64,000 bases of DNA from assembly GCF_964204645.1 (NCBI RefSeq), contig NC_134034.1:6255414-6319413 (forward strand). Reading direction: 5' to 3'. Position 1 is the stretch's first letter. Each line of letters opens with the position of its first letter. Shown here one piece after another: positions 10,936 through 21,600 of this stretch. The position numbers and the translations under genes are program-made. A model generated the notes under the pieces. The model was not told the origin of the DNA, ran no database searches, and saw only the letters and a list, made by a program, of their open reading frames with translations. This DNA comes from Tubulanus polymorphus. Taxonomy: Eukaryota; Nemertea; Palaeonemertea; Tubulaniformes; Tubulanidae.

Positions 10936-11594
10936 GAGGGGGCACCCTTTGGTATGGAGCTTCTATTTCGACACCAAATCACACAGTGGAGCTATATAAG
11001 CCAATAGGCTGCTTGTTGTACTTCCCGGCAGCAGCAACACAATTTTGAATTATAAACAATTTGTTAATACATATTGGTACTTACGGATACATATCTTGTA
11101 ACTGCTCTCAATTTCAAAGTCCTTGCTGGACATGTTCTATGATTAAATGGCCGATCCAAATGGTGCCCATGGGGATCTGGACAACTCCCCTGAAATTTTT
11201 AGGTGCCTTGAAATTTCCATCCTCTCAAATATTCTAGACTGAATATTTTCTGAAGATCAAAATTATCACTGAATGACTGTGTTGTGGCAATGAGCTGTTT
11301 TACCAATTCTTGGAAGACCTTAAAAACCATTTTGTATGGGAACAACGAAATTGCAGCAAAGCTTAGAAAAAGGCCCTAAATTTCTTATTGGTAAGTCTCT
11401 GTGATTGTGCTAGTTTTGTATATGATTATTTCCAGGGGGCATTGAATAGCAGAATAGCTTTGTATATCAATATCATATTTGTTCTTAGGTATATTTTGCA
11501 ACCAAGATTCATTCAAACAACATTTGATGATATTACTATTGAAGTTATTGCATTGACAGGGCCTGTTCATACTTCTGCTTTAAGTTCATAAGCT
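10936..11594. other. No gene seen
   Basis: AT-rich sequence with a lone degenerate 154-bp-family monomer near 11,420-11,500 (TTTCCAGGGGGCATTGAATAG). It ends with the 8-bp target duplication CATAAGCT at 11587-11594. Confidence 0.4.
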
Positions 11595-12148
11595 CACAGG
11601 GGCTTGTCACAATTTGATGAATGGATGATACCAGTAGTATCCCTGTATAAAAAAGAAAAGGGAGCTAACTAAATCGACTATCTGTACATTACCTTCCCAA
11701 TTCAATAGACTGTCATTTCCCGAATTTTCAACCGATTTACACGAAATAAACTCTTATAAAAACTAGAAGACTTACTTTTTTGAGCCTATGACTATCGCTC
11801 TACGATGAATATTTCACATCGAAATCGCTGTTATCCTCCAAAAAATTGGCCAAAAAAACCCAGCACGGCAAATGATTCGACGCGATTTACACGAGTGCGC
11901 GCATTAAATTGAGGACATCTTGTCCGTTTCAGGCATTAAACACCACAAACCATACATCAAACGACGCACAACAGTCTTAGTTTTTAAAAGAGTTTATTTC
12001 GTGTAAATCGGTTGAAAATTCGGGAAATGACTGTCGATTGAATTGGGAAGGTAATGTACAGATAGTCGATTTAGTTAGCTCCCTTTTCTTTTTTATTCAG
12101 GGATACTGGTATCATCCATTCATTATCAAATTGTGACAAGCCCCTGTG
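11595..12148. mobile_element. Foldback MITE with 8-bp target duplication (hAT type)
   Basis: The element begins CACAGGGGCTTGTCACAATT and ends with the reverse complement (..AAGCCCCTGTG). The inverted arms are about 165 bases each (about 11,595-11,763 and 11,975-12,148), around a central spacer of about 210 bases. Perfect 8-bp duplications CATAAGCT flank it at 11587-11594 and 12149-12156. An 8-bp duplication and a CAGGGG-like terminus are hallmarks of the hAT superfamily. There is no coding capacity. Confidence 0.88.
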
Positions 12149-12156
12149 CATAAGCT

Positions 12157-13380
12157 GATAATGCGCCGATCAGTTACAATCATGTAACCTATTAGGTATT
12201 GTCATGTAGTCAGTAATGATCCAAATGTGCTAGCACAACTAGATTATTTTATACTTTATCGGTATCATTACATTATCATTACGAAATAGATTCATTCAAA
12301 GTGATAACAAATTCTTAATCCTACCTTTCGATTTATTGTTGTTGCTATTAATGTTGTGATTAAAATCAAAGAATTTTCTATTATTTATTACTCCTAACAA
12401 ATGCAATGAATATCACATATTTATTACCATCGGTTAACATCTATGAATTTAAGAAGAAACAACATGTTGAGGCACAACAGTGAGGCTTGTTACTTACTGT
12501 AGACTCCAATCCATTCAACTCAAATTGAATGGGACCAAAAAAACAAGTTAAGGGGAATTCGAGTTGGGGTTTTGAAAGTGGCTATAAAATATTAAGAAAT
12601 TAAAAATGAATTACCATTCTGTATCGATCCTACGTGGCTTGTTTGACTATTAGATGCTAAATAAAAATAAATTTTGTTAAAATAAATCTTGTTTTATCTT
12701 TTTATCTCCAGAAATTATACTTGGTGCAAGAAAGTCAAACAATTGTAAACTGTGATTTGAATCGTATTACCATTGTGAGCTTTTTTGGCGCAAAGAAAGT
12801 TGACAAAACTACCTTAACCACACACCAAATTGATGACAGTTTTGGAACAGTTTATGTGACCAAACCATACTGAATTATTGGTCCCTTGTGAGGAACGTTC
12901 CATAATAATGAGAACGGAATTTTCCAAACTAAGGTGTGAAAAAACTGCACCCAAGATGACCTGCGTGGAAAGTGGACATTTGTCACATGGAGAGTGACCA
13001 GGGGACTGAAATCTTTATTCCGAATATAGAGGAAATGACAACTCCGCGACGGCTTGGTTTAAACTGTAACTTTATTGGAAACACAGTACTGACATACAGA
13101 AAACTGATGAAGTATGAAGTTTGGCGGGAAATGAAGAACCAATGAAATGTCCAACATGAAATGCACATGAGGTGATATGAGTATGACTATTTACAATAAA
13201 ACGATTGGCCGGTTACAAGCTCACGATATGTGAGAGTACATTTCAGCTCATTTATGGTACGATTTGAGCATGGTTTCATCCACAGACAGGCATCTCCAAC
13301 ACCATTTTGTGCGACGATGACAGCCAACAACATGCGCAGAAAACTAATCAAGTTCATCTAACCTTTTAGATATGAAATAA
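12157..13380. other. No gene seen
   Basis: AT-rich DNA with only short open frames and no recognisable protein, RNA or repeat. It is bounded by the MITE on the left and the hammerhead-bearing Penelope remnant on the right. Confidence 0.4.
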
Positions 13381-13640
13381 CAAGTAGTACTTTATACGTT
13401 ATACTTCTTGTTTGACACACAAACTTTCGCTACTACATGTAATGTGTAGTAGCTTCATCAGGTGAATTAGTATAGTTGATGGAAAAACAACGGCATTTAC
13501 AGGCAGACTGACACTATTAACTAGAGAGGACTGTGTAGGCAGGGTAATTACAAGTAAATTAATGAGTGACATGATAATTGACTACTAAGTGAGTGAGTAG
13601 AATTAATTACAGAACAACACAATGAAATAAATCAAAGAGA
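13381..13640 (-). mobile_element. Terminal fragment of a Penelope-like element with hammerhead ribozyme
   Basis: The segment contains a hammerhead core on the minus strand (13425-13461) and then AT-rich sequence. Hammerheads of this type sit in the pseudo-LTRs of Penelope-like elements. No reverse transcriptase adjoins it, so it is a solo terminal fragment. The outer limits are approximate. Confidence 0.5.
13425..13461 (-). ncRNA. Hammerhead ribozyme core
   Basis: Read on the minus strand the order is CTGATGA, then an 8-bp perfect stem (GCTACTAC ... GTAGTAGC) with a 9-base loop, then GAAA. This is the conserved catalytic core with stem II. A possible stem I (TATAC / GTATA) lies outside it. 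Stem III is short or degenerate, as is common in Penelope-type ribozymes, so cleavage activity is uncertain. Confidence 0.72.
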
Positions 13641-13826
13641 AATAAATCAAAGTAAAAATATATCAAAGTAAAATAGACAAAGAGAGATAAGGGTATACCT
13701 AAGAGCAACAAATAACAATAATGATAGTCTGCGGGATATGTCGAGATATAATAAATGGAATTTTAATCTACATGAATCTTGATTAAGTCCAAGATTAACA
13801 GTATCACCCTGTTCGATTAGTTTTTT

Positions 13827-15066
13827 GCCCACTTGGGACTTTAGTCCCAGCGGGCTATTGCGTTCACTTTTCGTCCGTCGTCCGTCCGTCCGTAGAAGGA
13901 ATCCAGTTATTTTGGGAAGTTTTGAAGACGCTTCAATTTAATGTCTTGATATTTGGGTTACACATGTATCTACCCTAGACACATCTTCAGCCCAAAAACT
14001 GGTCCTGTCAGATTCAAGATGGCCGACTGGCAGCCATTGTTGTTCGCCAAAATCAGCACTTTTTACACATTTTTGAACTTTTTGAGGGAAATTTTGAAGA
14101 AGCTTTGATCAATTACCTTGATCTTTCGGATATATGTGAATGCCTCCAGGGCCCATCAGCATAACAAAAATTGGGTCGATCGGACTCATGGCCGTCCTAT
14201 GACCTTGTCAGTGCCCAAAAATGTTAATTTTGGCCCAAATTCTGAGTCCTGTAGCTTCCTACTGGTTTATCATTTCTCATTGCAATTTGTGATGGGTATT
14301 CTTTGGAAAGGGATGTTTTATACCTGAGACAGGTATTTTTCATCAGCCAATTATGACGCAATTGGTGGCCATCTTTGTGTCAGCAGTACTCATTCGTAAG
14401 TGGGGAAAAGTTTTTCCACATTATATTGATACCTAAGCGTATTTTGCTACCACAATCATTTAGAAAGTTGTAGCTCATAACGTGTTCTATGATTGTGGTG
14501 AGTTTGAAGGTCATTGGTTTTTGTATATGGCCACCGGGGGCGTTGAATTAGTATTTCTATATTATATTTGTATCAGTGCATATTTTGTAACCACAATCAA
14601 TTGCAAAGTTGTAGCTCATGACATCATCTATGATTGTGGCAAGTTTTAAGGCCATTAGTTATTCTATATGGTCACCAGGGGGCTGAATAGTAGAATAACT
14701 TAGTATTTCCTTATTATATTGGTACCTAGGCATATTTTGTTACCATCATCAATTACAAAGTTATAGTTCGTGACATGTTCTATGATTGTGGTGAGTTTCA
14801 AGGTCATTGGGTTTTGAATATGGTCACCAGGGGGCGTTGAATAGTAGAATAACTTAGTATTTCCATATTAAAGTGGTAACGAGGCATATTTTGTTATCAC
14901 AATCAATTACAAAATCATAGCTGCTGACATGTTCTAAGATTGTGGTGAGTTTCAAGGTCATTGCATTCTGTATATGGTAACCAGGGGGCGTTGAATATTG
15001 AAATTATTAGATTGTTGAGCATTTGGAACCACTTCCCAAGTGGGCATGGTGTCCCTGGACCCCTAG
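13827..15066 (+). mobile_element. Helentron-like repeat, full length
   Basis: It starts GCCCACTTGGGACTTTAGTC and ends CCACTTCCCAAGTGG...CCCCTAG followed by T. The core has four monomers with CTCF-like motifs near 14,527, 14,669, 14,820 and 14,976. Length and structure match the copy at 2362-3595. Confidence 0.75.
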
Positions 15067-15242
15067 TTGTTCCATGATTTCGCGTGAATGTTTATTAGAA
15101 GTGTTCATTTTATGTAATGTGGTCCCTTGGTTTACTGATAGTTTGGTTGGACAATATATAGATTCAGATCTTAGGTAGAGAGTTTAGATAATTCCAAATC
15201 AATAGAAGCAAAAACAGTACAAATCTCATTTTCTAATGAGTT

Positions 15243-15305
15243 ATATATATTTATTATAGCGAACGTTTTCGGGAGTTACATTATCCCCTCTTCAGGCATA
15301 GCGCA
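15243..15305 (-). ncRNA. Hammerhead ribozyme core of a Penelope-like element
   Basis: On the minus strand CTGAAGA (15289-15295) is followed by a GGGG...CTCCC stem II and GAAA (15267-15270), then ACGTTCGC. The order and spacing fit the hammerhead core. It lies just upstream of a Penelope-like coding start but in opposite orientation, as expected if it belongs to the inverted pseudo-LTR segment often seen at the 5' side of these elements. Confidence 0.65.
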
Positions 15306-15438
15306 AGTGATTAAATTTACATATCATACTGGTATTTATATAGAAAAAGACGAAGCTAATTACAAACAATTTCAAATAACTGAGTGACAAGATAATTATA
15401 ATACAAAGATAATTTATTACAAGGCAAAAGAGTGTCAT

Positions 15439-15590
15439 ATGACACACAACAACGGCAAGAAACTTCTCAACTTATGGAAACAGCAACGCCATCCTGCACC
15501 CGATTGTCTCATCAACCATTCAAAATATAAACTCTCTCTCGAAGAAACTGAAGTTTTACGTTACGCCTTAAAACACCGTTCTTTTACTAT
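15439..15590 (+). pseudogene. Penelope-like element, N-terminal coding fragment
   Basis: It opens MTHNNGKKLLNLWKQQ and includes HSKYKLSLEETEVLRYALKH, which resembles the region ahead of the reverse transcriptase in Penelope-like elements. The frame is lost at about 15,590 where a foldback begins. The rest of the enzyme reappears near 16,870, so about 1.2 kb of other DNA interrupts it. Confidence 0.5.
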
Positions 15591-15684
15591 GAAAATATCA
15601 GTAAGGATCTAATGAATGAAAACATGAAATTGAGTAACCTGAGAGTAAATTGAGATCCTTACTGATATTTTCATAGTAAAAGAA
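15579..15684. repeat. Perfect 32-bp inverted repeat
   Basis: Arms 15579-15610 (TTCTTTTACTATGAAAATAT...) and 15653-15684 are exact reverse complements around a 42-base loop. It sits where the Penelope-like frame stops and the AT-rich zinc-finger gene region starts, so it may mark an insertion boundary. Confidence 0.85.
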
Positions 15685-15812
15685 AAGCGCAGCCAATATT
15701 AATCCTCCTGCTATAAGATAATGCTTCAAATCACTTTTCCCAGTTGGAATGAATCCATCCATTTATTTAAGAAAAAAATTAAAAGTAATTTGAAATATCT
15801 TATTTTGAATAA

Positions 15813-16388
15813 TTAGAGTTGAATCATTATTTTTGAGTTATGATATTTTGATTTAAGATGGTGTGATTTATTGCTTCGAGTATAATATTTTCCACAATAA
15901 CATAACGCTTTTTCATTTGGTTCATATTTAGGTGTTTCGATTTTATTTTCTAAGTTACATTGAATTCCAACATCTTTGAATGATTTTTCATTTGGAATGT
16001 CAGGGGTAAATCTTTTTTCTTCTACTCTGAAAAACATTATATAGCATTCTCTAAAAGGGCAATAACGTAAATGTAAAAATAAAGATTTATGTGAATTCTC
16101 ATTATTAAAAAGTGATCGTATTTCATCTGTAATTATTAAATGTTGATCTATTTCATCAAATGTTGTGATTTTTGGAATTATTGTATTGAATAAGATTTTA
16201 TCTTTATCTTTCGATAACTCTATCATTAGATAATGATTTTTAAACATTAATTCAGTAATATAGTTCACTTGAAAACGAAAACGTCCAGTTTCAATCAAAT
16301 CTTTAATAGGAATGAAATTTCTAATTGTAAAATATTTTTCTAATTCATTTAAATCAATATCGTTGAACTGTAGTATCTGTTCATTCAT
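15813..16388 (-). CDS. Zinc-finger protein of the Polinton region, unknown role
   Basis: An intact 191-residue frame, the longest unbroken small gene in the Polinton part. The first ~140 residues are not recognised. The C terminus has a C2H2-like finger, CYCGKYYTRSNKSHHLKSKYH. The start sits on CTAATAA|ATG, like the other Polinton genes, which is why I assign it to that element although it lies inside the broken Penelope-like sequence. Composition is very AT-rich, unlike the host exons. A regulatory or packaging DNA-binding role is only a guess. Confidence 0.55.
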   Translation of the reverse strand: MNEQILQFNDIDLNELEKYFTIRNFIPIKDLIETGRFRFQVNYITELMFKNHYLMIELSKDKDKILFNTIIPKITTFDEIDQHLIITDEIRSLFNNENSHKSLFLHLRYCPFRECYIMFFRVEEKRFTPDIPNEKSFKDVGIQCNLENKIETPKYEPNEKALCYCGKYYTRSNKSHHLKSKYHNSKIMIQL

Positions 16389-16684
16389 TTATTAGTCATC
16401 ATTTATTAAAATTGATATTTTCTTCAACTCATTAATTACTCGTTACTTTTATGTGAAAATCAAGAATTTAACATATAAATATAAATATTCACTGTTTTAA
16501 ACATGAATTATTTCACTCACACTTTTGATGTTAAAAATTTATTTTTAATCATTCGAAATCTATATTCGATCTTATTTTTCTAGATTATTATGCGTACATT
16601 TCACTCTCACTTTTAAAACATGAAATTTATTTTAAAATATATGAAATTCATTAAAATAATGTTTTAGATATATGAATATTTTAA
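16389..16684. other. AT-rich spacer; no gene seen
   Basis: Extremely AT-rich sequence between the minus-strand zinc-finger gene and a small foldback element. It begins with the gene's start motif on the minus strand; nothing else was recognised. Confidence 0.4.
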
Positions 16685-16807
16685 GAGTAATTGGGAATAC
16701 GGGGTCCATGGCAAAGGTTGAAGGGTCGGAAAATAAATTCTAGTGTGCGAGAATTTATTTTTCGACCGTTCGACCTTTGGTATGAACCCCCGTATTCCCA
16801 ATTACTC
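16685..16807. mobile_element. Near-perfect foldback element (~123 bp)
   Basis: The arms of about 57 bases start GAGTAATTGGGAATACGGGG and end with the complement CCCCCGTATTCCCAATTACTC, around an 8-base loop. It would fold into one long hairpin. No clear target duplication was seen. Confidence 0.75.
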
Positions 16808-16869
16808 AAATAATAACCGATGGAAACTCGAGCGCGAACAGTTGCTTTATTGAAAACCTCAGACATGCA

Positions 16870-18101
16870 ACAACCTCGTTTATTAACAGCGCGAAATCGG
16901 TCTGCGGCTCAAGTTCGAATAAACGTTTTCACGACACCATCGAAAAACTCAGAAACAATCCGGATATAAAAATTAGTTCATTCGATAAGGGAACTGGTAT
17001 TGTGAATTAAGAACACTCGAAAAAATCATCTAATTATAATCAACGAGACCAAAATTTGTAATTTTCTCAGAAAACATGTAATTCTGAAATTTTTGAAAGA
17101 ATTTATCCAAGTGGCATTCAACCTGGTTAATTGTATGGCTTATGCAAAGTTCATAAAGATAACTTTCCTTTCAGACCTGTAGCTTCGATCATCGGCACTG
17201 CTAAATACAATCTGGCTAAGTATCTGGATAAAATTATCAAACCACTTATTTCTACCTGGGAGTTTCTGGAAAGGCTTAAGGTTTTCATTTTTCACCCTTC
17301 TGATATACCCATTAGTTTTGATGTCGAATCTCTGTTTACAAACGTACCGCTCAAAGAAACTATAGACCTAATTTCGGATTATACCTACAAATCAGATTCC
17401 AAACCCTCGTACGGTAAGGCTAAACAAAAATGATACCTTGTTTCTCCGCAGCGGCCGGGTCATTTTTGTAAAATATGATCAAATTTATAAACAGTTCATT
17501 TCTATAGCGGCCGGGTCTGTTATGGTAAAATTGATCACGATTTTAAAAAAAGTAATGTATAGGGTAGATAGGCGGCCGGCCGGGTCAACATTTAAGCTCA
17601 GCAGAGCGGAGAAACAAAGTATCAATTTTTTTTAGCCTAAGGCTACGTTTAAACAACTTCTCAGTATCGCAACATCTGGAATGTTTATGCACAACAATCG
17701 TCTATTTAAACAAGTTGATGTAACAATGGGCAGCCCATTAGGCCCTACTTTAGCTAACTTCTATCTGGCACACATTTTCAGAATTTACTATTGACTGATT
17801 GCAAATTCAAACCCACATTGTACCTTAGATATGTTGATGACATTTTCTGTATTTTTCGAATTAACTCCAACTACAATTCATTTTTGATGCACTAAATACT
17901 ATGCATCCTAATCTGAAATTCACTTTTGAACTTGGCCCGAACATTTTACCCTTTTTAGATACTCTCATTCTAGCACAGACTGACACTGGTAGTATTGATT
18001 TCATCTCATGCGTCTATAGAAAAGCTTCTAATACTGGATTACTTTTGAATTTTAATGCAATGTGTCCTTACAAATGGAAATCTGGTCTTATCAACAAGTA
18101 A
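16870..18101 (+). pseudogene. Penelope-like reverse transcriptase, decayed
   Basis: Parts in several frames read NNPDIKISSFDKGTGIV (about 16,960-17,005), then LCKVHKDNFPFRPVASIIGT and SFDVESLFTNVPLKETI (17,131-17,433), TMGSPLGPTLANFYLAHI (about 17,725-17,778), the catalytic RYVDDIF (about 17,828) and LPFLDTLILAQTD (about 17,947). These are Penelope-type reverse transcriptase motifs in order. A GIY-YIG endonuclease was not found. Several stops and frameshifts, plus a 220-bp MITE (17418-17637), break the gene. The frame on either side of the MITE is compatible, so the MITE arrived after the gene was established. Confidence 0.78.
17418..17637. mobile_element. 220-bp MITE inside the Penelope reverse transcriptase
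   Basis: Terminal inverted repeats of about 30 bases run GGCTAAA...TGATACC-TTGTTTCTCCGC at the left and the complement GCGGAGAAACAAAGTATCA...TTTAGCC at the right. TAA flanks both ends (17415-17417, 17638-17640), as in PIF/Harbinger elements. A 7-bp duplication TAAGGCT is an alternative reading, since element end and target resemble each other. The interior repeats GCGGCCGGGTC three times, a GC-rich island in AT-rich DNA. Confidence 0.75.
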
Positions 18102-18173
18102 TTGGAAAATGAGGGTTTCATTCGAGAGGTCGGCACATCACTCATCACCACAAGTAATTTTTTTTCCTAATAA

Positions 18174-18459
18174 ATGGGAGACCATGACCACCAAACAGAA
18201 AATATTAACGTTAATAAAAATCAATATTATTGTCCATATTGTAAAAAATTAATCGATAAATCTAAAAAATCTCGACATGAAAAAACTGCAAATCATAAAA
18301 AAAGTTATAGATTTTGAAACACCAGAAAATTCAAATGAAAGAAAAGAACAATTAGAAAATATGAAAAAAGATGAAATTAAATGTATTGTTTGTAATGAAT
18401 TTATAGTAAAAAGGAATTTTAAAAGACATCTCGAATCACAAAGACACAAACAAAATTAA
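18174..18459 (+). pseudogene. Polinton-region small protein with two C2H2 fingers, frameshifted
   Basis: The start is ATG 18174 in CCTAATAA|ATGG. The first frame gives YYCPYCKKLIDKSKKSRH, a C2H2 finger, and stops at 18317. A second frame, entered at a run of A near 18,298, gives CIVCNEFIVKRNFKRHLESQ, a second finger, and ends at 18459. One indel in the poly-A run would account for the break. About 95 residues in all. Function unknown; small zinc-finger proteins recur in this element. Confidence 0.6.
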
Positions 18460-18639
18460 AATAAAAATATTTTAGGAACAGAATATTTTGATGATAACAA
18501 GTTTTGATTGACAAGTAAAAAACCAGCTTCAAAAACTAAATCTATTTCAAATAAACCTTATATGGAAAATGTTAGAAATTATATCGATCACTACATATAA
18601 TATTATATATACTATTATTATCACTAGAAATAAAAGATA

Positions 18640-21600
18640 CAACATAAATTTTAGAAACATTACGTAGTAAAATTGGACCGGCAGCTATTATATTTAGATT
18701 TTTTAAAGGATCAACAATAGAAGATTATAGCAAATATATTGAAATAATGGAAAAAATAATGGACCTTGTAACAGATGTTGAATATCCAAAAATTAGTATT
18801 TCTGGAAAAGTAAGTTTTATGAAATCAGAACTAAAAATGGAGTATAATATTCAAACACATTCTGAAGAAATAATTTCAAAAACACAAATAAAGGAGAAAT
18901 TAGAAAAAATATTTAATGAATTTAAACGTCATATTGAAGAAAGATATTTTGAGGGTTCTGGTTTAACATTGAATGAAATTATATTTTTAGATTTAAATAT
19001 TTATAATACAAAAAGGAATAAAGCATCAAAAAGTAATACAATGTTTACAAATAATTCAAACTTTACAACAGAAAAGGATATTAAAGCATCATCTTATATT
19101 AAATTACCATTTACAACAAAAGCAGTAATAAATGTTCAGAATGAAGATAATAAATGTTTTCTATGGTCAATTGTTAGTTGTTTACATCCAACAGAAGGTA
19201 TAACGCATAGTTTTAGAATAACAGATTATCGGAAATATGAAACATTATATATAAAATTGATCAATATCCAGTAACTATGAAGATGATTCCTAAAATAGAA
19301 AAAGTTAATAATTTGAAAATAAATGTATTCGAATAAATGCAATTACCAGAGACAAAAGGTGAAAATATTAAAGATTATACATTAGAAGCTTTATATTTAA
19401 CAGAATATTATGATAATGAAAATGTTATACATTTATTATACTATGAAAAAGATGAAAATAACATTATATGTGGTTAAAACAAATTGATTTATTCTTTAGA
19501 ACAGAAAGTGATTTCAACAGTCATAACAAAATATATTTATGTAGAAAATGCTTATCTAAATTTAGAACTGAAAATGCATTACTAAAACATAAAGAATTGT
19601 GTGATAATAAAGATTTTTGCAAATTAATAATGCCAAGAAAGAAAGATTGTAAGTTGAAATTGTAAGTTTAATAATCATAAATTTAAAAATATTGTTCCAT
19701 TTGTTAGTTATGGGGATTTTGAATCGTTGAATAAAGAATTAACTGATCAAGATAGAAAAGAAATATAAAATAAAAAGCAATTTTTAAAATCAATGGATAA
19801 AGGAAATGAATTAAATGAAGACATAATTCAAGACCCACCAATTATAAACACAATTAAAAAAGTTCATCAAAGAGCTGCTGCTTATGGAATTTATATAAAA
19901 TCAAATTATACTGGATTATATGCAAGTCAATATATTTCTTTTAGAGGTGAAAATGTTGTAAATGAATTTTGTAATAAAATTATAGAATTAGAAAGTGATT
20001 TTGTGCAAATTATTAAACAAAAATAAAAGAATAGTTATGACAAAAGAAGATGAAATTGATTTTAATTATGCAACTCATTGTTGTTACTGTGAAAAACATT
20101 TTTATTCATTTGATAAAAAAGTTAGAGATCATGATCATTTAAATTCAAAATATCGTGGAGCTGCTCATGAAGATTGCAATTTACAAGCTAAGAAAGTTAA
20201 TTTCATATCAATATGATTTCATAATTTATCAGGCTATGATACCCATCTATTCATCAAACAATTATCAGGAAAATGGGCGCAAGTAATCAAGAAATAGAAG
20301 AATATAATGCTATGAATGGTGCAAATGTAAGAAAATATGATTTTAAACTATTAGCTAAGACATCTGAAAATTATATTTCATTTCAATTTGGTTGCATTAG
20401 ATTTTTAGATTCTTATAGATTTTTAGCAACTTCATTAGATAATTTAGCAAAAAGTTTAGTTGATAATGATTTTATAATAACTCGACATTATCCAAATGAA
20501 CAAGATTTTAATTTATTGAGATTTAAAGGTGCAATTCCTTATTCACTCTATAAAACACATGATGATTTTTATGTAACAGAATTATTAAAAGAACAATTTT
20601 ATGATCAATTAAAAGAGGAGTATGTGAAAGATGAAGTGTTTAATAGAACATTAAATATTTGGAATCATTTTAAGATAAAAAATCACGGTAAATTAGTAGA
20701 TTTATACTTAAAATCAGATGTTATGATATTGGCTGACATATTTGAAAAATTTAGAGAAGTTAATTTAAATCATTTTAATGTTGATCCTTGTTATTGTTAT
20801 TCAAGTCCTGGTTTAACCTGGCAATATGGTTTAAAATATACAAATGTAGAATTAGATTTATTAAAAGAACCAGACAAAGTTTTATTATTTGAAAAATCAA
20901 TTACAGGTGGAATTAGTGGTGTTATGGGAAATAGGTATTTTAAAGTAAATGATGAATATAAATTATTGTATATTGATGCAAATAATCTATATGGTTGGGC
21001 AATGATGCAACCTCAACCATACAAAAATTTTATATTAACAGAAGTTGAAAATGATGATAAAACTGATTGGGAAAGTGCAATTATGGGTTTAAAAGATGAA
21101 GCACCAATTGGTTATTTCTTTGTAGTTGATTTAGAATATCCTGATAACATAAAGTTTAAAACAAGACACTAACCATATTGCCCAGAACATTTAGCCGTAG
21201 ATGATAGTTATTTAAGTGAATACCAGAAGAAAATAAAACCGAAAGATCATGTTTTTACAGAAAAATTAATATTTACTCAAAATAATAAATACAATTATAT
21301 TGTTCATTATAGAATGTTAAAATTCTATCTAAAACAAGGAATGAAATTAAAGAAAGTACATAGATATATTGAATTTAATCAATCGATGTGGTTAGAAAAA
21401 TATATAGATTTTAATACTCAACAGAGAACCATATCAAAAACAGATTTTGAAAAAGATTTCTTCAAATTAATGAATAATAGTTTTTATGGAAAACATGTGA
21501 ATATATTAGAAATAGAAATGATATTGAATTAGTAAATAATTCCGAATGATTGAGACATTTACAATCAAGTCCTAGACATTTAGGAAATAAAAGATTTGAA

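Noticed and set aside
10706-11007. Three overlapping ORFs with GFGLRYGCSMDQ-type peptides
   Set aside because: Produced by a 62-bp tandem repeat read in three frames.
16681-16866. 61-codon minus-strand ORF
   Set aside because: Translation of a foldback element.
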